A stretch of DNA of 64,000 bases from Lobosporangium transversale (GCF_002105155.1 NW_019029049.1:62001-126000); one strand, 5' to 3'; shown: positions 1-12,152, counted from the first letter of the stretch. The notes: generated from the sequence alone by a model not told the origin. A program made the numbers and translations.

Positions 1-1092
1 TTACCCACAAAAATGATTGTGTTAGAGATGCTATCAATGTTCGTATTATGCACATTCTAAAGCTGCCTTACAAATATTAACAGCAGATCTTCTACATCAG
101 TCCGTGTTGACTGCGTTATTATGGCTCTTCGATCTCTCATAACTGTAGTTGAAATATCACAGCCACCAATCACAAGGCAACCCTCTGTTGATAGTTGACT
201 TGAAAACTCCCCTGGACCAACGAGAGAATCCATCTCAATTGGCTCTGGTATTTCTCCAGCTAGTTCTTCATCATGTGTAGCTGCTGAGTCTGTTTCTAAT
301 TCCTTTTCCCCAAGTTGAAAGTCTTCATCCTCCGATTCACCTGACACAAGATTGAAATGCAACGCAAGGTGCGGTGGTTCTTCTTCTTCACCTTCCATAA
401 GCAAAAGTCTTCGCTTGTTGGCTGCATCTTGATGTAGTAAGTCTTCATAAAAATAATCTGTTCGGAAACTTGACTCACGTATTCTCAGGATGTTACTAGC
501 ATGCTCACGGACTTGACCATCGACCGCTGCCTTGTATCTTATCGCGTCTAGACTTTTTGTATATCGCCGATATGCCTTGTTTGATGTCAGATGCTTTTTT
601 CTTTAATAAATCGCTGCAAAATGCGCGTACGTTTGTCCATTCTGAAATCGGGTTGTTGAAGAAAAATTGATCTACTTGATCCTCTTCATCGAACAAACGT
701 GACAAGAGCGCGTTACTATACTATGGCCATCAACATGAGGCTGTTCGGTACAAAAAGTGTAGTATCAGAATATACGATAAAGTATACAGACCTCCTACCA
801 TGTTAAGAGCTACACAAATGAAACAAGATCGCACTTCAAACTTACAGTACTCTCTTCTTTTTCTGAAATTTCGCTTGCTTTCCGCTTCGACGGTGGAAGT
901 ATTTCATCAACTACTGTCACAAACCCCTCGTCAGTGTTTTGAGCTTTCTTGCCTATGCCTATATTTATCGATAATACAAGTATGAATAACATCAACAACA
1001 ACAATAATAGTTACCATAATGATGTCTTACCATTGGTGCCACTAGCTCCGGTTTGAACAGGCCCTTTGCTTGCGGAGGATTCAATAGCGATC
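1..1092 (-). pseudogene. Fragment of an unrecognised hypothetical gene, interrupted
   Basis: I do not recognise the family. On the minus strand there is an exon ending at 1031 with a clean GTAAGA donor, a 113-nt exon (958-846, beginning GIGKKAQNTDEG after splicing, ending at a GTAAGT donor), then an acidic/charged stretch (SRLFDEEDQVDQFFFNNP...) and a long C-terminal block rich in Glu/Asp (LLMEGEEEEPPHLALHFNL) that stops at about 57. Joining the last two blocks needs a frame change near 530-560, and the stretch before SRLFDEE has in-frame stops, so the copy looks decayed. The exon reading towards higher coordinates runs into the left end of the Harbinger relic at 1111, which may have cut the gene. 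Alternative: a real gene with small introns I have not placed correctly. Confidence 0.4.
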
Positions 1093-1171
1093 CTGTTACG
1101 TCCTGAGGCTAGGGAGTGCACCCAAATGGGGCATTCTCCTTTTTATTCATAGATCAGAGCAATTAGTGACG

Positions 1172-1180
1172 GCTATGTTA
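1172..1180 (+). promoter_or_regulatory. TATA-box-like element before the Harbinger accessory ORF
   Basis: TATATAAGG lies about 90-130 nt before the possible start codons of the plus-strand Myb/SANT-like ORF and just inside the left terminal repeat. Position and sequence fit a core promoter; this is by pattern only. Confidence 0.35.
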
Positions 1181-1265
1181 GAGCCTATATAAGGCTCCGA
1201 CCTAGCTAAAATAGTAAACAACTTTTGATCTCCTTGACTTCCGACTTACCATAAAATATTTCAAA

Positions 1266-2414
1266 TTGAAACAAGTGGGCAGTTATCTACACTCACGGCG
1301 AGCAAATGGCGAACAAAATAGCCAGCAATCAAATAACAAACAGACAAATAGTCAGCAACAATCGAATGGCCTTTCTTTGCAGCATTCAAGAGTCACCGTT
1401 CCTCAACGTCCAAAACCCTTATTACCGAGAAGCGAACATGGATATGACAAGGACGATTGCAGTCGTGATGCCTCTCCTGAGAATCCAAGAACAGTTTCTC
1501 AACCATCCCCATTTCCTGATAGTTCCTCCCCTCCCTTCTCAGTACCTTCAAACCACTACAAAGACACTCCTAAACAGTTGATCAGGAAACATTTATTGGC
1601 ACACTTCTTGCGAACTCCAAAACTTGGAGTCTTATATCTGTATCTGGCCCAGGTAGTAAGACCCAACATAATGAAAACAAATCAGAAGTTCGCAAAACCA
1701 TGCTAGAGAGTTTCAAGGCCAAGTTCGGTTTGTGTCTCGATGATAAACAACTAAAAAACAAAATTACGACCATGGTATCATGCTGGGAATCCGCCCACAA
1801 ACTTTACAATCAAACTGGCAATGGCGATACACCAAAAGCAACGCTAAAAGAGAGAATCCTGAAGATATGCCATTATTACGATATCCTTTATCCTGTAGCC
1901 ACGACATCCATCAAACTAAATCCTCCTCCGGTTTGTGAACTCACTACAAACCTATGTTCTAAAAGGACTGTAGCCGTGGGCGATACAGACGATGATCGTG
2001 AGAGCGACAAGGATGATGACGAGTATATCAACGAGGGAAAGCCATGGGCATCAAATAAGTAACAAGTGGAACGAGAACAATATATCAGGAAAAAGCAAAA
2101 GCGCGGAGGAAATGGGATTGAAATGATTGAATTTATGCAAAAATTGGTTGAAAAGTCTGAGCAGCAACAAAACAAAATTGGAATTGAAGCAGCAAGTAAT
2201 TAATCTGGAGAAAATGGCAAAAGAGCAGGCGTTGGAGTCAGAGAAAAGGATAAATGATATTAAAGAAATGAAGGCATCAGCATAAGAGAAGAAGGCATCA
2301 GCAAAAGCGAAGAAGGCAGAGGCAGAGGCGAAGAAAGCAAAAGCAGAAGCAGAGTTAGCAATATTACAAATCGAGGCGATGAAGGCTACGTTGTTGCGAA
2401 AGGCTAATGAGTAA
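1266..2414 (+). pseudogene. Myb/SANT-like Harbinger accessory protein, frameshifted
   Basis: In PIF/Harbinger elements a second gene encodes a Myb/SANT-like DNA-binding partner of the transposase. Here a Gln/Ser/Pro-rich N-terminal part is followed by a helical block (IYWHTSCELQNLESYI, then SGPGSKTQHNENKSEVRKT and LESFKAKFGLCLDDKQLKNK, ending LKICHYYDILYP) that matches this type of domain. An acidic linker and a Lys/Ala/Glu-rich coiled coil ending in LLRKANE and a stop come last. At least two frame changes (about 1640 and 2180) and one in-frame TAA in the coiled coil (about 2283) break it. An AATAAA sits about 50 nt downstream. Confidence 0.5.
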
Positions 2415-2489
2415 GCCGGATCGGCGGCAACCAAGTCACCAAAACAATCCCCATACTTATGTTCAATAAATATTATTTAATAACTTGCT

Positions 2490-3358
2490 TCATTCATTTA
2501 ATACTATTTGCATGAACCACTGTCGTTTCGCTGCTCCTTCCTTTAGTATTTCTCTGAGCTGGGATGGGGTCAAGTTGTCATCAACGTTATCATCAACGTT
2601 ATCATCAAAGGAATCCTCAATCTCACCTTGATAATCCTCTTGCTCGAAACCAACTTGCCCTTGCTTCAGCACTTCATGAATCAGCCTTGTCTCCTCTCCA
2701 CTTGTTTCATTTCCCTCAACCCCCAACTACATCACATAGAATAGCTTCCTCTTGATGTGCATCTAGGAGCTCAGGCTTCTTGAGGATATTGTGCAATACA
2801 ACACATGCTGAAATGTGCATATTAACATGCTCGATGGATTTACGATCGGTTATGTTAAATCGCAAAGAGGTAAGAGACTTCCATCTTCCTTTGAGTAACC
2901 CTACTGCATGCTCAATAATAACCCTAGCTGAACTGAGCCTTTTGTTAAATCTTTTCTCGTCTCTTTGGAGCTGTCCTCTGAATCCTGTAATAAGGGTTGG
3001 GGTAAGGCCATATGCTGCATTTCCGATAATGTACTCATCCCCCGAAAAGTAGCTAGCTTTGTCTTTATAAAGTTGGGTACTCTTGTGTGCCGAGGGATCA
3101 TGCCAGCTTCCAACCCCGTCGCGAAAAACGTAAATGCTCCACGGTGGTCACAGGCAGCGGTAGCACCCATAGCAAAATCACCATGCCTTGTGATCCAGTT
3201 ATCTTTGTCATTTGAGGGTGCCCGATAAAACGGAAATGTGGTTCCATCAATAGGGCCAAGCAGCTCAGGGAAGCCAGTCTTGACCTGAAATGTGACTTAA
3301 TCTTTGACCTTTCTTCCATTGGCCAGGACACGAACATTGTTATATAGATTCTGATAAG
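2490..3358 (-). pseudogene. PIF/Harbinger DDE transposase (C-terminal half), frameshifted
   Basis: DDE endonuclease of the HARBI1/DDE_Tnp_4 type. Reading on the minus strand the recognisable blocks are ELLGPIDGTTFPFYRAP, NWITRHGDFAMGATAACDHR, FFATG then SWHDPSAHKS, GDEYIIGNAAYGLTPTLITG, RLSSARVIIEHAVGLLKGRW and HISACVVLHNIL; the spaced acidic residues (IDGT, SWHD, EHAVG) are typical of the family. A 23-nt intron-like gap (GT...AG) may precede the first block. One frame change falls between FATG and SWHD (about 3112) and another before the acidic C-terminal tail (about 2730), which contains a small DDNV repeat. The N-terminal helix-turn-helix half is not recognisable beyond the poly(A) tract at 3369. 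Confidence 0.7.
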
Positions 3359-3366
3359 AGGGAGAC

Positions 3367-3368
<2 letters not shown>

Positions 3369-3398
<30 letters not shown>
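3369..3398. repeat. Poly(A) tract
   Basis: About 30 consecutive A residues inside the Harbinger relic, at the point where transposase similarity is lost. Similar tracts recur through the window. Confidence 0.9.
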
Positions 3399-3400
<2 letters not shown>

Positions 3401-3965
3401 AAAAAAAAGCAGTTGACCACTCTGCCACACTCCACTTTCCGAAACCTCTTGCCGATGCTGACACAAGAGCGTGCTAAAAAGTACCAGTGTAGAACAGATA
3501 GATGTGTTTCTGGGCCTGCAAACATCCAGAGATTAAATAAAACGATACTTACTAACTGACGAAAGCGTTTATAGGACCTTTAAATATGAAGAAAAAAAAA
3601 AAAAAAGGGGGTGGGGGGGAGGAGAGAGAAAGAGATTAGTGCGCAGGAAGAGAGTAAAAAAGGATGCCGACGCGTAAGTAAGTAAATGAATCGTCAATGA
3701 ATTAATTAAAATGAGTACAATCAGTATAATTACCTTGAATCAAACGGCCAAGTAGTGCGAATGTTACATTATTGAGGAGGAGGGACAGAGAAAGAAAATG
3801 TTAAAAGAATGATTACGAAGGATTATTGGGTAATGGGTGAGGATAATGTGGGCAATGAGCAATGGGCAATGGTAATGATGGAGCAAGGGAGAGAGTATTT
3901 TTCTGGCTGGGTTGGGAAAAATTAATCTGTGGCTTAAATTGACCCCCATACGTTGTGTACGCCCT

Positions 3966-4103
3966 TTTTTTGCCACCATCTTTCTTCCTTCCACTTTCTT
4001 CCCAGCTTTCTCACCTTCCCTTCATCACAATAACATTGGCATTCTCACTTACGTCCTTGCTCTTAAATAATTTATTGTTTTTTCAAAGTGCAATCGTACC
4101 GGA
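3966..4103. other. Spacer with a pyrimidine-rich stretch before the Crinkler exon
   Basis: CT-rich DNA precedes the Crinkler ATG, as in many fungal 5' untranslated regions. No further feature is visible. Confidence 0.3.
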
Positions 4104-4422
4104 ATGACAACACAAACTATTAAACTTTTTTGCATTCTTGAGGACATTTCTTCGGCATTTCCTGTCAAGCTGGATGTTGAGGATACTGTAGGCGAGCCCA
4201 AGAAAGAAATCTAAGAAGAGAAAACAAATGACATTCAAAGAGTTGACGCCAGCAAGCTTTTACTCTATAAGATTACGATTCCTGATCAGGGCATTTATGT
4301 CAATCTCGGCAAGATTGATTCTCCAATACCTCTCACTAAAGGAACTACCGAAATCACTGAGGTCCCTGGCGCAGCACCAGCTAAGGAAACAATTCATGTC
4401 ATCTTTCAACGTTTATCGGCAG
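4104..4422 (+). pseudogene. Crinkler (CRN) N-terminal header exon, broken
   Basis: Crinklers are modular proteins, known from oomycetes and early-diverging fungi including Mortierella, with a ubiquitin-like N-terminal header that begins with a strand like IKLFCIL and leads to variable C-terminal nuclease/NTPase-like domains. This exon starts MTTQTIKLFCILEDISSAFP, continues VKLDVEDTVG, then VDASKLLLYKITIPDQG, and ends KETIHVIFQRLSA before a good GTAAGT donor at 4423. A TAA codon interrupts it at 4212-4214 (codon 37). After the donor I find acceptor-like sites (such as TTTTTTTTAG near 4503) but no recognisable Crinkler C-terminal domain, so this is a truncated gene. The header assignment rests on recognised sequence style, not on a search. 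Confidence 0.65.
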
Positions 4423-5774
4423 GTAAGTGTGTCTTTTTTTCCTGCCAGGGAATGGTTAATTAATGGTTATAGAAATGGCGCATCGAATTTCTCTTTTTTT
4501 TTAGTATTGACGGCTTTCCTTCGTTCCCATAAGTGTAATGAGAGGAATCGAACCAACATTGCGATTCATCGCTCATACTAATTAATTATTCAAACACATT
4601 ATTCATTAATAAATCAATGTTACTGATTACCCTTCTATATATCTATACACCTCGTCTCGATATATTAAAGCAGGTAGAAAAATTAGGTGACTGCGAAATT
4701 ATGTGGCAGCCTTAGGGCAACATAAATAAACAAAACATAAATAAGCAACAGCTTGAGGATTCACTCATCTGTGGGTGACAAGAGTGTAGTTTAATTGGAG
4801 GATGGACATCCAGTGTAGAATGGCTGTCTTTTACCAAGAAGAACGTAATTTACTTTATTTTGCCCATGTGACACGTTGTCTGAAAGAAATGACTTCGCCC
4901 AAGACTAATAAAAATAAGCAATGCTTAAATAAATTACATTGCAGACGTAAAAAAAGCAATAAGGCCTCTATTTAACTTGGGATTTTCTGCTGGCTCTTGC
5001 ATTCTTTTATTTTACTGCAATATCTTTCGTTTGAAACAGCCCTCCCAGCATCAAAATTTGATTGCAGCATTGTAAATACATGGCCTACACCTGTATTCCG
5101 TGCAACAGTAGCAATCATGACAGGTGGACCCGCCCTCAAAATACAAAGGTTGCGGGCATTTGAATGAAACTTGAGAAGTTAGGGCTATAGTTCTCCTCCA
5201 GAACTCCATTTCTCGTCTGATGAGCTTTCGATTCGGTCTGATGCTTTGTGGCGAAGACCTGAGTAAAAATGTAAAAGTGCAAGGAATAGAGGGATTGTCT
5301 GGGGCAAAAGTGTAAAAGGATGGCAATATGGACTAAAGCATTAAGAAAAGAAAAAATCCACAGACATTAAAACTTCATCAGTGATAGCACCCACATGTAT
5401 GTATCGATAGTTGAGGGAGCACATAATTGAGGCTTGACCATTGGAAGGCATATGGCAAGGGCGTATAGGCGTCTTTTGAAGAAACTCATCGATTTTATCA
5501 TGCATGAGGCCTGGCTATGTTTGTTATATATTCCTCCTATGCACCAAGAGTTGAGGAAACCCATGATTAGAATCTGGCAATGCTATGTATCAAGGGCTGA
5601 AGGAGCTCAGCATTGAGGTCTGGTCATTTTTGGAAGGACATCCAACGCATTTATTTATCCCAAAAAAAAAAAATAAAATAAAAAATTCCATTTTTCATGA
5701 TTACAGTGATTTTACCAACAAGCAATGTTTGCAATTTACACTTTATTCTAAACGATTCCTACTCATCGGCCCTT
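4423..5774. other. Intergenic stretch without a supported gene
   Basis: AT-rich sequence with no convincing coding segment on either strand. It holds only a degenerate motif (GAGGCTTGACCATTGGAAGG-like) seen three times between about 5420 and 5635. The last 130 nt resemble the 3' flank of the other NLR copies, including a CACTTTATT block that reads AATAAAGTG on the NLR strand. Unlike NLR3-5, no ZFAND1 remnant is visible here. Confidence 0.4.
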
Positions 5775-8700
5775 TTACTCGCAAGGTTCACATGAAATGA
5801 TATGTGCAACACTACATTCGTCGCACACACTGCATTTGAACCGGTAGCCTCCGATCGTTTGGCTTGTCTCTATCAACCTTAGTGATTCTCCTTCGCTCAA
5901 AACTTCTCTCTTTAAATCTGACTTTGCTGATGGTTCTTGATAATGGCCCACTTGATTGGACGCACTCTTGCCCTTGGATGCTGTCGATGGCATTCCTACA
6001 TTCTTGGTCTCCTCATGTGCAGCCAAAGGGGAGGATTGCTCGTCTATAGCTCCACGTTGCACCAAAAGCTCCCTGTTGACTTCACTCAACCCATCTACAC
6101 CTTGAATACGAGTGTTGTTTGCATTAAGGGTCGTTTGCTTAGTACTCCACTTTAGGCAGTATTGATGTATTTCATCCTCCTTCACAATCTGCCACATCCG
6201 GATAGAACCATCCTCACAGCCTGTAACCAGATAGTGGCCCTCTTTAGAGGCATTCCATACAAGCGTATTAGCATAGCCACCTTCACATGGGATTACAATC
6301 AAACACTGGCCTGATTTCGGATCCCACACTCGCACTGTCATGTCCTCACTGCTTGAGGCAATGTACCTTCCATCAGGCGAATAAGCAATAACAGTAATCG
6401 CCTCAATATGTCCTTCAAGCACCCATAGTATCGACCCTGTTTCAATATCCCCCACCCTGACCAGCCCATTCCAATGTCCAACAGCCATCTGTTGACTGCA
6501 TGGTGAAAATGCTACACAATTTAGCCTATCGTCAAACTGTATTTCGTAATATATCCCACCCGTTCCTGCACTCCATACTTTCCAGTTGTCGAGTCTATGG
6601 TCGTTCCACAACACTATCTTCCGGCTGTCAGGCGTGTATACGATATAAGAGTCCCTGCTTGATCTACCACTCACTTCAACACTCACTTCATGCTGGAGTT
6701 CCCATGATTGAGCTTTCCAGACTATGATGTTTCCACCTTGCTCATACGAAGCAATCTGGTCGCCATTAGGTGAGAATACCACATTACGCATCTCTGTTTT
6801 GTGGCCATGTAGTGTGCGGATGAGCTCTCCTGTTTGTGTGTTCCATATAGTCACTCTTCCAGAATAATGACCACAGGCAATTTGGTGGCCAATAGGTGAG
6901 AAATCAAAGGCCTCGATATCATCAGCACCTTCACCTTGTAGCTCCAAAGTGTGAACGAGTACGTCTGTTCGGACATCCCAAAGATAGACGCGTAAAGCTC
7001 TATGGCGAGAGGCAAGCAATTGCCCATCAGGTGAATACTTGATATCTTGTATATTTTTACCGGGGCATTGCAAAGTGTGGATGGACTGTCCTGTCCATGC
7101 ATCCCACATACGCACTGTTCCATCAAGACTGCGTGAAGCTATTTGCTGCCCATTCGGCGAGCTCGTTATGCCACGGATTCTTGCTGAATCGCTATGTAAG
7201 TCGTGACTGGATTGTTGCGGTCGAGTATCCCATAGACGTATCGTTTTGTCTTCACTGAAGGACGCAATCTGGTGGTTGTTTGGTGAATATGCCAAGAAGC
7301 ATATCCGATCCGAGTGACCGTAGAAGGTATTCATGAGTTGGCCTGATCTCGCATCCCAAAGCCATATTGTGTTGCTCTGATCGCAAGCAGCTATCGCTTC
7401 TCCGTTTGGTGCATACATTGCATACATTAGATCATTGAAACCAGCAAAATTTTCACCACCAAAAGTATGAATGATTTCTTCTGTTTGCATATCCCACTGA
7501 TATATCTCCGTCGCGGTGAACGAGGCAGCAAACTTCCCATTAGGTGAATACTGTATCCCTCCGACCGGACCATCATGCTCCAAATCAAACTTCTTTTGAC
7601 CTGATCTAACATCCCACACATGCAGCCAATCATCATCGTCACAACCAGTTATGATTTCCTGACCATTAGGTGAATACTCAATTTGCTCAATACTATCCTC
7701 ATGGTCCATCAGCAACATCGACTGTTGCCCCGATGTCGCATCCCACAGCCGCAATTTCTTGTCTTCACCGCCAGTTGCAATCTGCTTTCCATCAGGTGAA
7801 TAGGCCACAGTCCACACAGCAGCAGTATGACCCTCTAATATGTATTTGAGAATGCCTGTTTGGGTGTCCCACACTCGCACTGAGCAATCACCGCTAGCTG
7901 AGGCAAGATCGTTCCCGCTTGGTGAGTACGCTACACAGTAGACACGCCCTGTATGGCCCACCAATCTGTGAACCAATGCTCCCGATCCTGCATCCCGAAT
8001 TTGAACTACACTTTGCTCTTTGTCCCAGGAGGCAATATATCTGCTGTCTGGTGAGTATAAAAGCCTGCAGGGAGTTATATCGTCCTTCAAAGCAAAAAGC
8101 TTCTCCCATGTTGATGTGTCATACACGATGATTGAATTGCTATCTGATCTGTTTCTGATAATTGCAGCGAGTGTCTTGCCATCAGGTGAATATGCCCCAT
8201 CCAATATATCGCCACTGGCTTCAAGCAGTGGCCATTCGCCAAACTGTACCCCTGCCATCTTTGCTCCACTCAGGTTTGCTGAACGAAGCCAACATTTCCG
8301 TAAGTTGACCTCCCTCAGATCTGCTCCTTGCAGCTGAGCATACTCAAAAATACCATGGCTGACATCGGCTCCTGGAATCTGGATGCCTCGCAGGTCTGCT
8401 CCGATAAATGACTCGCCTGTTCGGACCAAGATCGTCATCGCATTCGCTGCTGCTATCCGCCACTTGCTATCGCTCTTCGAGAGCTCTACATATCCATACA
8501 ACTGCTGTTTGAACACTGGCTCAAGAAAGACACGATCCTCCAGGAACTGAAGAATAGATGGCTCATCTACAAAACTCCTCCATATTAAAGGTGATGTCTC
8601 ATCAACTTTGACCACTTCCACTTCCTGCTCGCTCCCTTTGATATTTATGCCTTCGAAACTGAACACTGAACTAATACTCTGTCGACGAGACGGTGGTGTA

Positions 8701-11700
8701 GTCGCCTTTGCTTCTCCATCGTTTACAGACGTACTCATCATCGGTTGAGGCTCAAATATCGATCGTACTAGACAGTACTCTAGAATAGATCGATGGAGAA
8801 ACCGATATTGATTGCCTGTTCGAGTGAGCGGTGATGCCTCACGTAGCAAATTCCTTCTATTCTCTTTGCTGAAGTACTCTTCTTTCCATGTACCCCTATC
8901 CTTGTACTCCGAGTACTCCACCACTGGATTGCCATCTTGATGCTTATAGATTGCTATAGCCAGCTCTGTCAGGTACTTGATTCCATTCTGTGCAAACCCT
9001 TCATCTGTCAATATCCGAAACATCCTTCTGTCTTCCGGTCTTAATGTCTCGCCTAGTCGCTTCTTGCCTCGTTCAAGCCACTGCTCAACAAACTGGTCAT
9101 ACAATGTGACCGCTTGATCTTGCTCTTGGTGATCCTTGACTTGGATCCACCATCCGTGGGAGTACTTCAAGTGACATCGATAGTATAAATGGGTTCTTCA
9201 CAAGCTCTTGTAGGCTAGGGACCATCTTGAGTGCAGCCTTATAGTCCTCACACCCCACAGTAGTCCATAGAATCGACATATTGTTCGATATAGTCTTCAA
9301 TCTGTGCCTCTGAGAATGGCACAATCACTGCCTCTTGGAACAGTCCACTATCTGCTTGATGATTACGGTCCATAGGTTGAAATCGATCTCGATAGTCCAA
9401 TCCAAGGTACTCACTGCGACAGCTGATCACCATCTGACATTTCCACTCTCCAGCCTTATTCAGTTGGTTGGATGCATACAGGTTGTTGGTCTGCATGCTC
9501 TCATCATATCCATCGCAGATCAACACAAATGACCGATTCTTCTTCAGCTCCTTGATCTCCGAGTCTGTGAAACCGTAGTCTCGCAGTTGCTTTGCAACCA
9601 GATCCTTCTCTGGCTTGTCGATGGCTGGAAGGTTGATGAACAATGGAATCCGACCATGCTCTCTTGATATGTCTCCCAAAGCATATGCTCTAGAGTGCGG
9701 TTGAATGTGGATTTGCCCGCTCCTGAATCTCCTTGCATAAGCATCACTTTCTGCTTGCTGTCTAGGAACTCTTTCACTTTGTCCATCAACAAGAACCGCT
9801 CGCCATCGCTTGCTTGAGGACTTGCTTTGGCATACTGCTGGACATAGAACCCTTGACTATTTCCAATATCTATTCGTCGTCTCTTTAGTTGACGTAGACT
9901 ACCCTCAACACCTGGCTTCTTCTGTACACTATCAAGTAAGTGTGAAGATTTAGGTCGAGAGAGTCTAGCAATAGAGGAGAACTGGACCAATGGCTCTTGA
10001 AGAGAGGTCCTGTATAGCTCCTGTTTTTGATCACCTCCATCCACCTTGAGATCATTCAAAAGAGTGTTTGCAGCTGAAATAAATGTGAACAGAAAGAAGG
10101 AGCGAAAACATGTATAGAGTACGTGGGTTAGTATATAATGTTTAGCCTCATTGTCACCAAACATTATCCATACAAGAATGGAATACATGCCTTGGAAACC
10201 ATCTGGTGGTAACGAGATAGTTGTCTAAGGATATTTATGATCCATTGCTTAATGCGTATATGCTGTCCCCACTCCTTGTCATTCCTGTATATCTCTCCTA
10301 GGAATGTGACGGCATCTTGCCGAATACCCATGCTCCACTTTGTATCTGCTGCAGCCTGTCCCAACATCTGACAGAGTCCCCATTGGAATGCTACTTCATT
10401 TCGACAGGAGACTTCACACACAAGAGTCTTGAACTTGGTCAGCTCGCCTCTCTGCAGTAGTCCATCAGCTACTCGAAGTGCTGGATACCATCCTGACTTG
10501 CGACTGAAGCTGAGTCCTTCTTCCATACACTCTCTGAACGCCACTCCACTCTCATAGAGTGATGTTGTTCCCTTGTACACCGCAGACTCTTGTCCATGAT
10601 ATCTGTCACTGATGGAAGTCCTTTCTGGATGTTGCTTATCTCATCCATAAAGGCATTCATATCCATGTCTTTGACTGCACTCACTACTCCAAACACTCCT
10701 CGGAGTACTGCTGATGTCCGTCGGAGAATACTTTGCACTGTCGATTCGTCGTCTGGAATGTGCAATAGTGCTTGGAAAGCATAAGCTGACTGATAGACTA
10801 GATGAGGGTCTGAACTCTCTTTCAATCCTTTGAGGTATACTGCAAGTGGCTCATGGAGTTGTTCTCGCTTCAGATCCTTGACCTGGTTGTTGACCATGGC
10901 ATCGAGGACATGTGAGACTGTAGATGAGAGGTGATATAGATGATCTCCAGATTGAGTATGTGTGCTTTGCAAGCGAGAATTGAGAGCATTGAGGATCTTG
11001 ACAAGGTCATCCGAGTGGAGGTATCCAAGAGGAGCATGTTGCATCAACTGAGCCAGTCCTTCCAGTAAATGAATCCTCAGCATGCTGTTATGGCTGATGT
11101 CATTGATCAAAGCCGCAAGTAGTGCTCTGAACTGTGTTTGGTCAAGACCTGGTGCCAGAGCCACAACCTCAGCAACAGTAGCTTCGGCCTTAATCTTATC
11201 GTTGATAAACAGTTCAACCACATCCGATCCCAGCTTACGCAATCGACCATGTTCATCCTGATTGCTTGATATGGCCTGATACCACTCTTTCTCAAGCCTA
11301 TTAAGATCGTTTGTTTGGATAGAGCCATAAGAAGCAGGCTGAGACAATATGCAAGCTGGTAGATATTATCCAGACTTGCATCGCATCTGGTAAGTTGTAC
11401 TTGATGACTGTTGGAGATTCATTGTGGTTGAATATGTCCTTTGATATAGTTGCAATGGCCTGTACTGGCATGAATCGCACTGTTTCCATCACCTTGCTCA
11501 TTTTGCTACTGCTGGGTCCGTTGACTTGTTGGTTAGCAGTGACATTGCTGTTATTGTTGTTGGTGTTGTTGTTGTTGTTGCTCCCTTGGATGTATCCCCA
11601 TTTCTCTGCTTTCTTGTCTCGTCTCTGTGCATCAGCTGAGTGACCCAATTGGTCAAATAAGCGAGCAAGTTGATAGTAGGCTGAGCCAATACCTTGGCGC

Positions 11701-11939
11701 AATACCATGTCTTCATTAGAACCTGAAGAGGTCGAAGAGGCTGAAGTCATTGAAGCAAAGGACTTTTTCCAAGGCTTCTGAATACGAGACAGTACAGAGT
11801 CAGCATTGAGGCATAGCTCTGTCACTAGGATGCGATCGTCGTCTATGGTGCGAGCACCCTGCATGTACAAGTCAAAGAGTCTCAGAACCTGTGCTGGCGA
11901 GAGTGCACTGCGTGAGGGAGAATTGGTGTTGCCAAACAT
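5775..11939 (-). pseudogene. NLR1: NACHT-pentapeptide-WD40 protein, frameshifted in its 5' half
   Basis: Same architecture as NLR2, to which it is very similar: N-terminal TPR/Arm-like helical region, NACHT with GDSGAGKST P-loop and CDGYDES Walker B, pentapeptide segment, WD40 repeats and a Cys-rich tail (CSVCDECSVAHIISCEPCE). Compared with NLR2 it lacks single bases near 11383, 11322, 10580, 10215, 9659, 9263, 9110 and 9133, so the first 920 or so codons are split over several frames, while the last 1131 codons (end of the NACHT module to stop) are open. A 117-nt intron candidate (10190-10074, GC-AG, in frame) sits before the NACHT module. All losses noticed are 1 nt, so either recent pseudogenisation or uncorrected base-calling errors could explain them. 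The start (MFGNTNSPSRS) is conserved with the other copies. Confidence 0.8.
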
Positions 11940-12152
11940 GGTCTATTGCTTTCGTCTTTGCTCGTAGATGGCATTCCTATCCACACCACTAAGAGGAGAA
12001 TGATTGTCAAAAGACAGTTTGTCAGTGGTGAGTGTGAAAAAAGGTTTTCTTGCGTGCTCCAGTCATGTTTGTCTGTCTCTTACATGCATGTATGCTTTAA
12101 GGATTCGAGATTCGAACTAATAAAAAAGAAAGGGAATCGGCTAATGTACTAA

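Larger units (their letters stand above)
1111..3965. mobile_element. Decayed PIF/Harbinger-type DNA transposon
   Basis: Two convergent broken ORFs, a Myb/SANT-like accessory protein on plus and a DDE transposase on minus, are the usual two-gene content of PIF/Harbinger elements. Imperfect terminal inverted repeats can be aligned: AGGGAGTGCACCCAAATGGGG at the left end and AGGGCGTACACAACGTATGG read inwards from the right end. No convincing 3-bp target duplication is visible, so the borders are tentative. Both ORFs carry frameshifts; the element looks dead. Confidence 0.6.
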
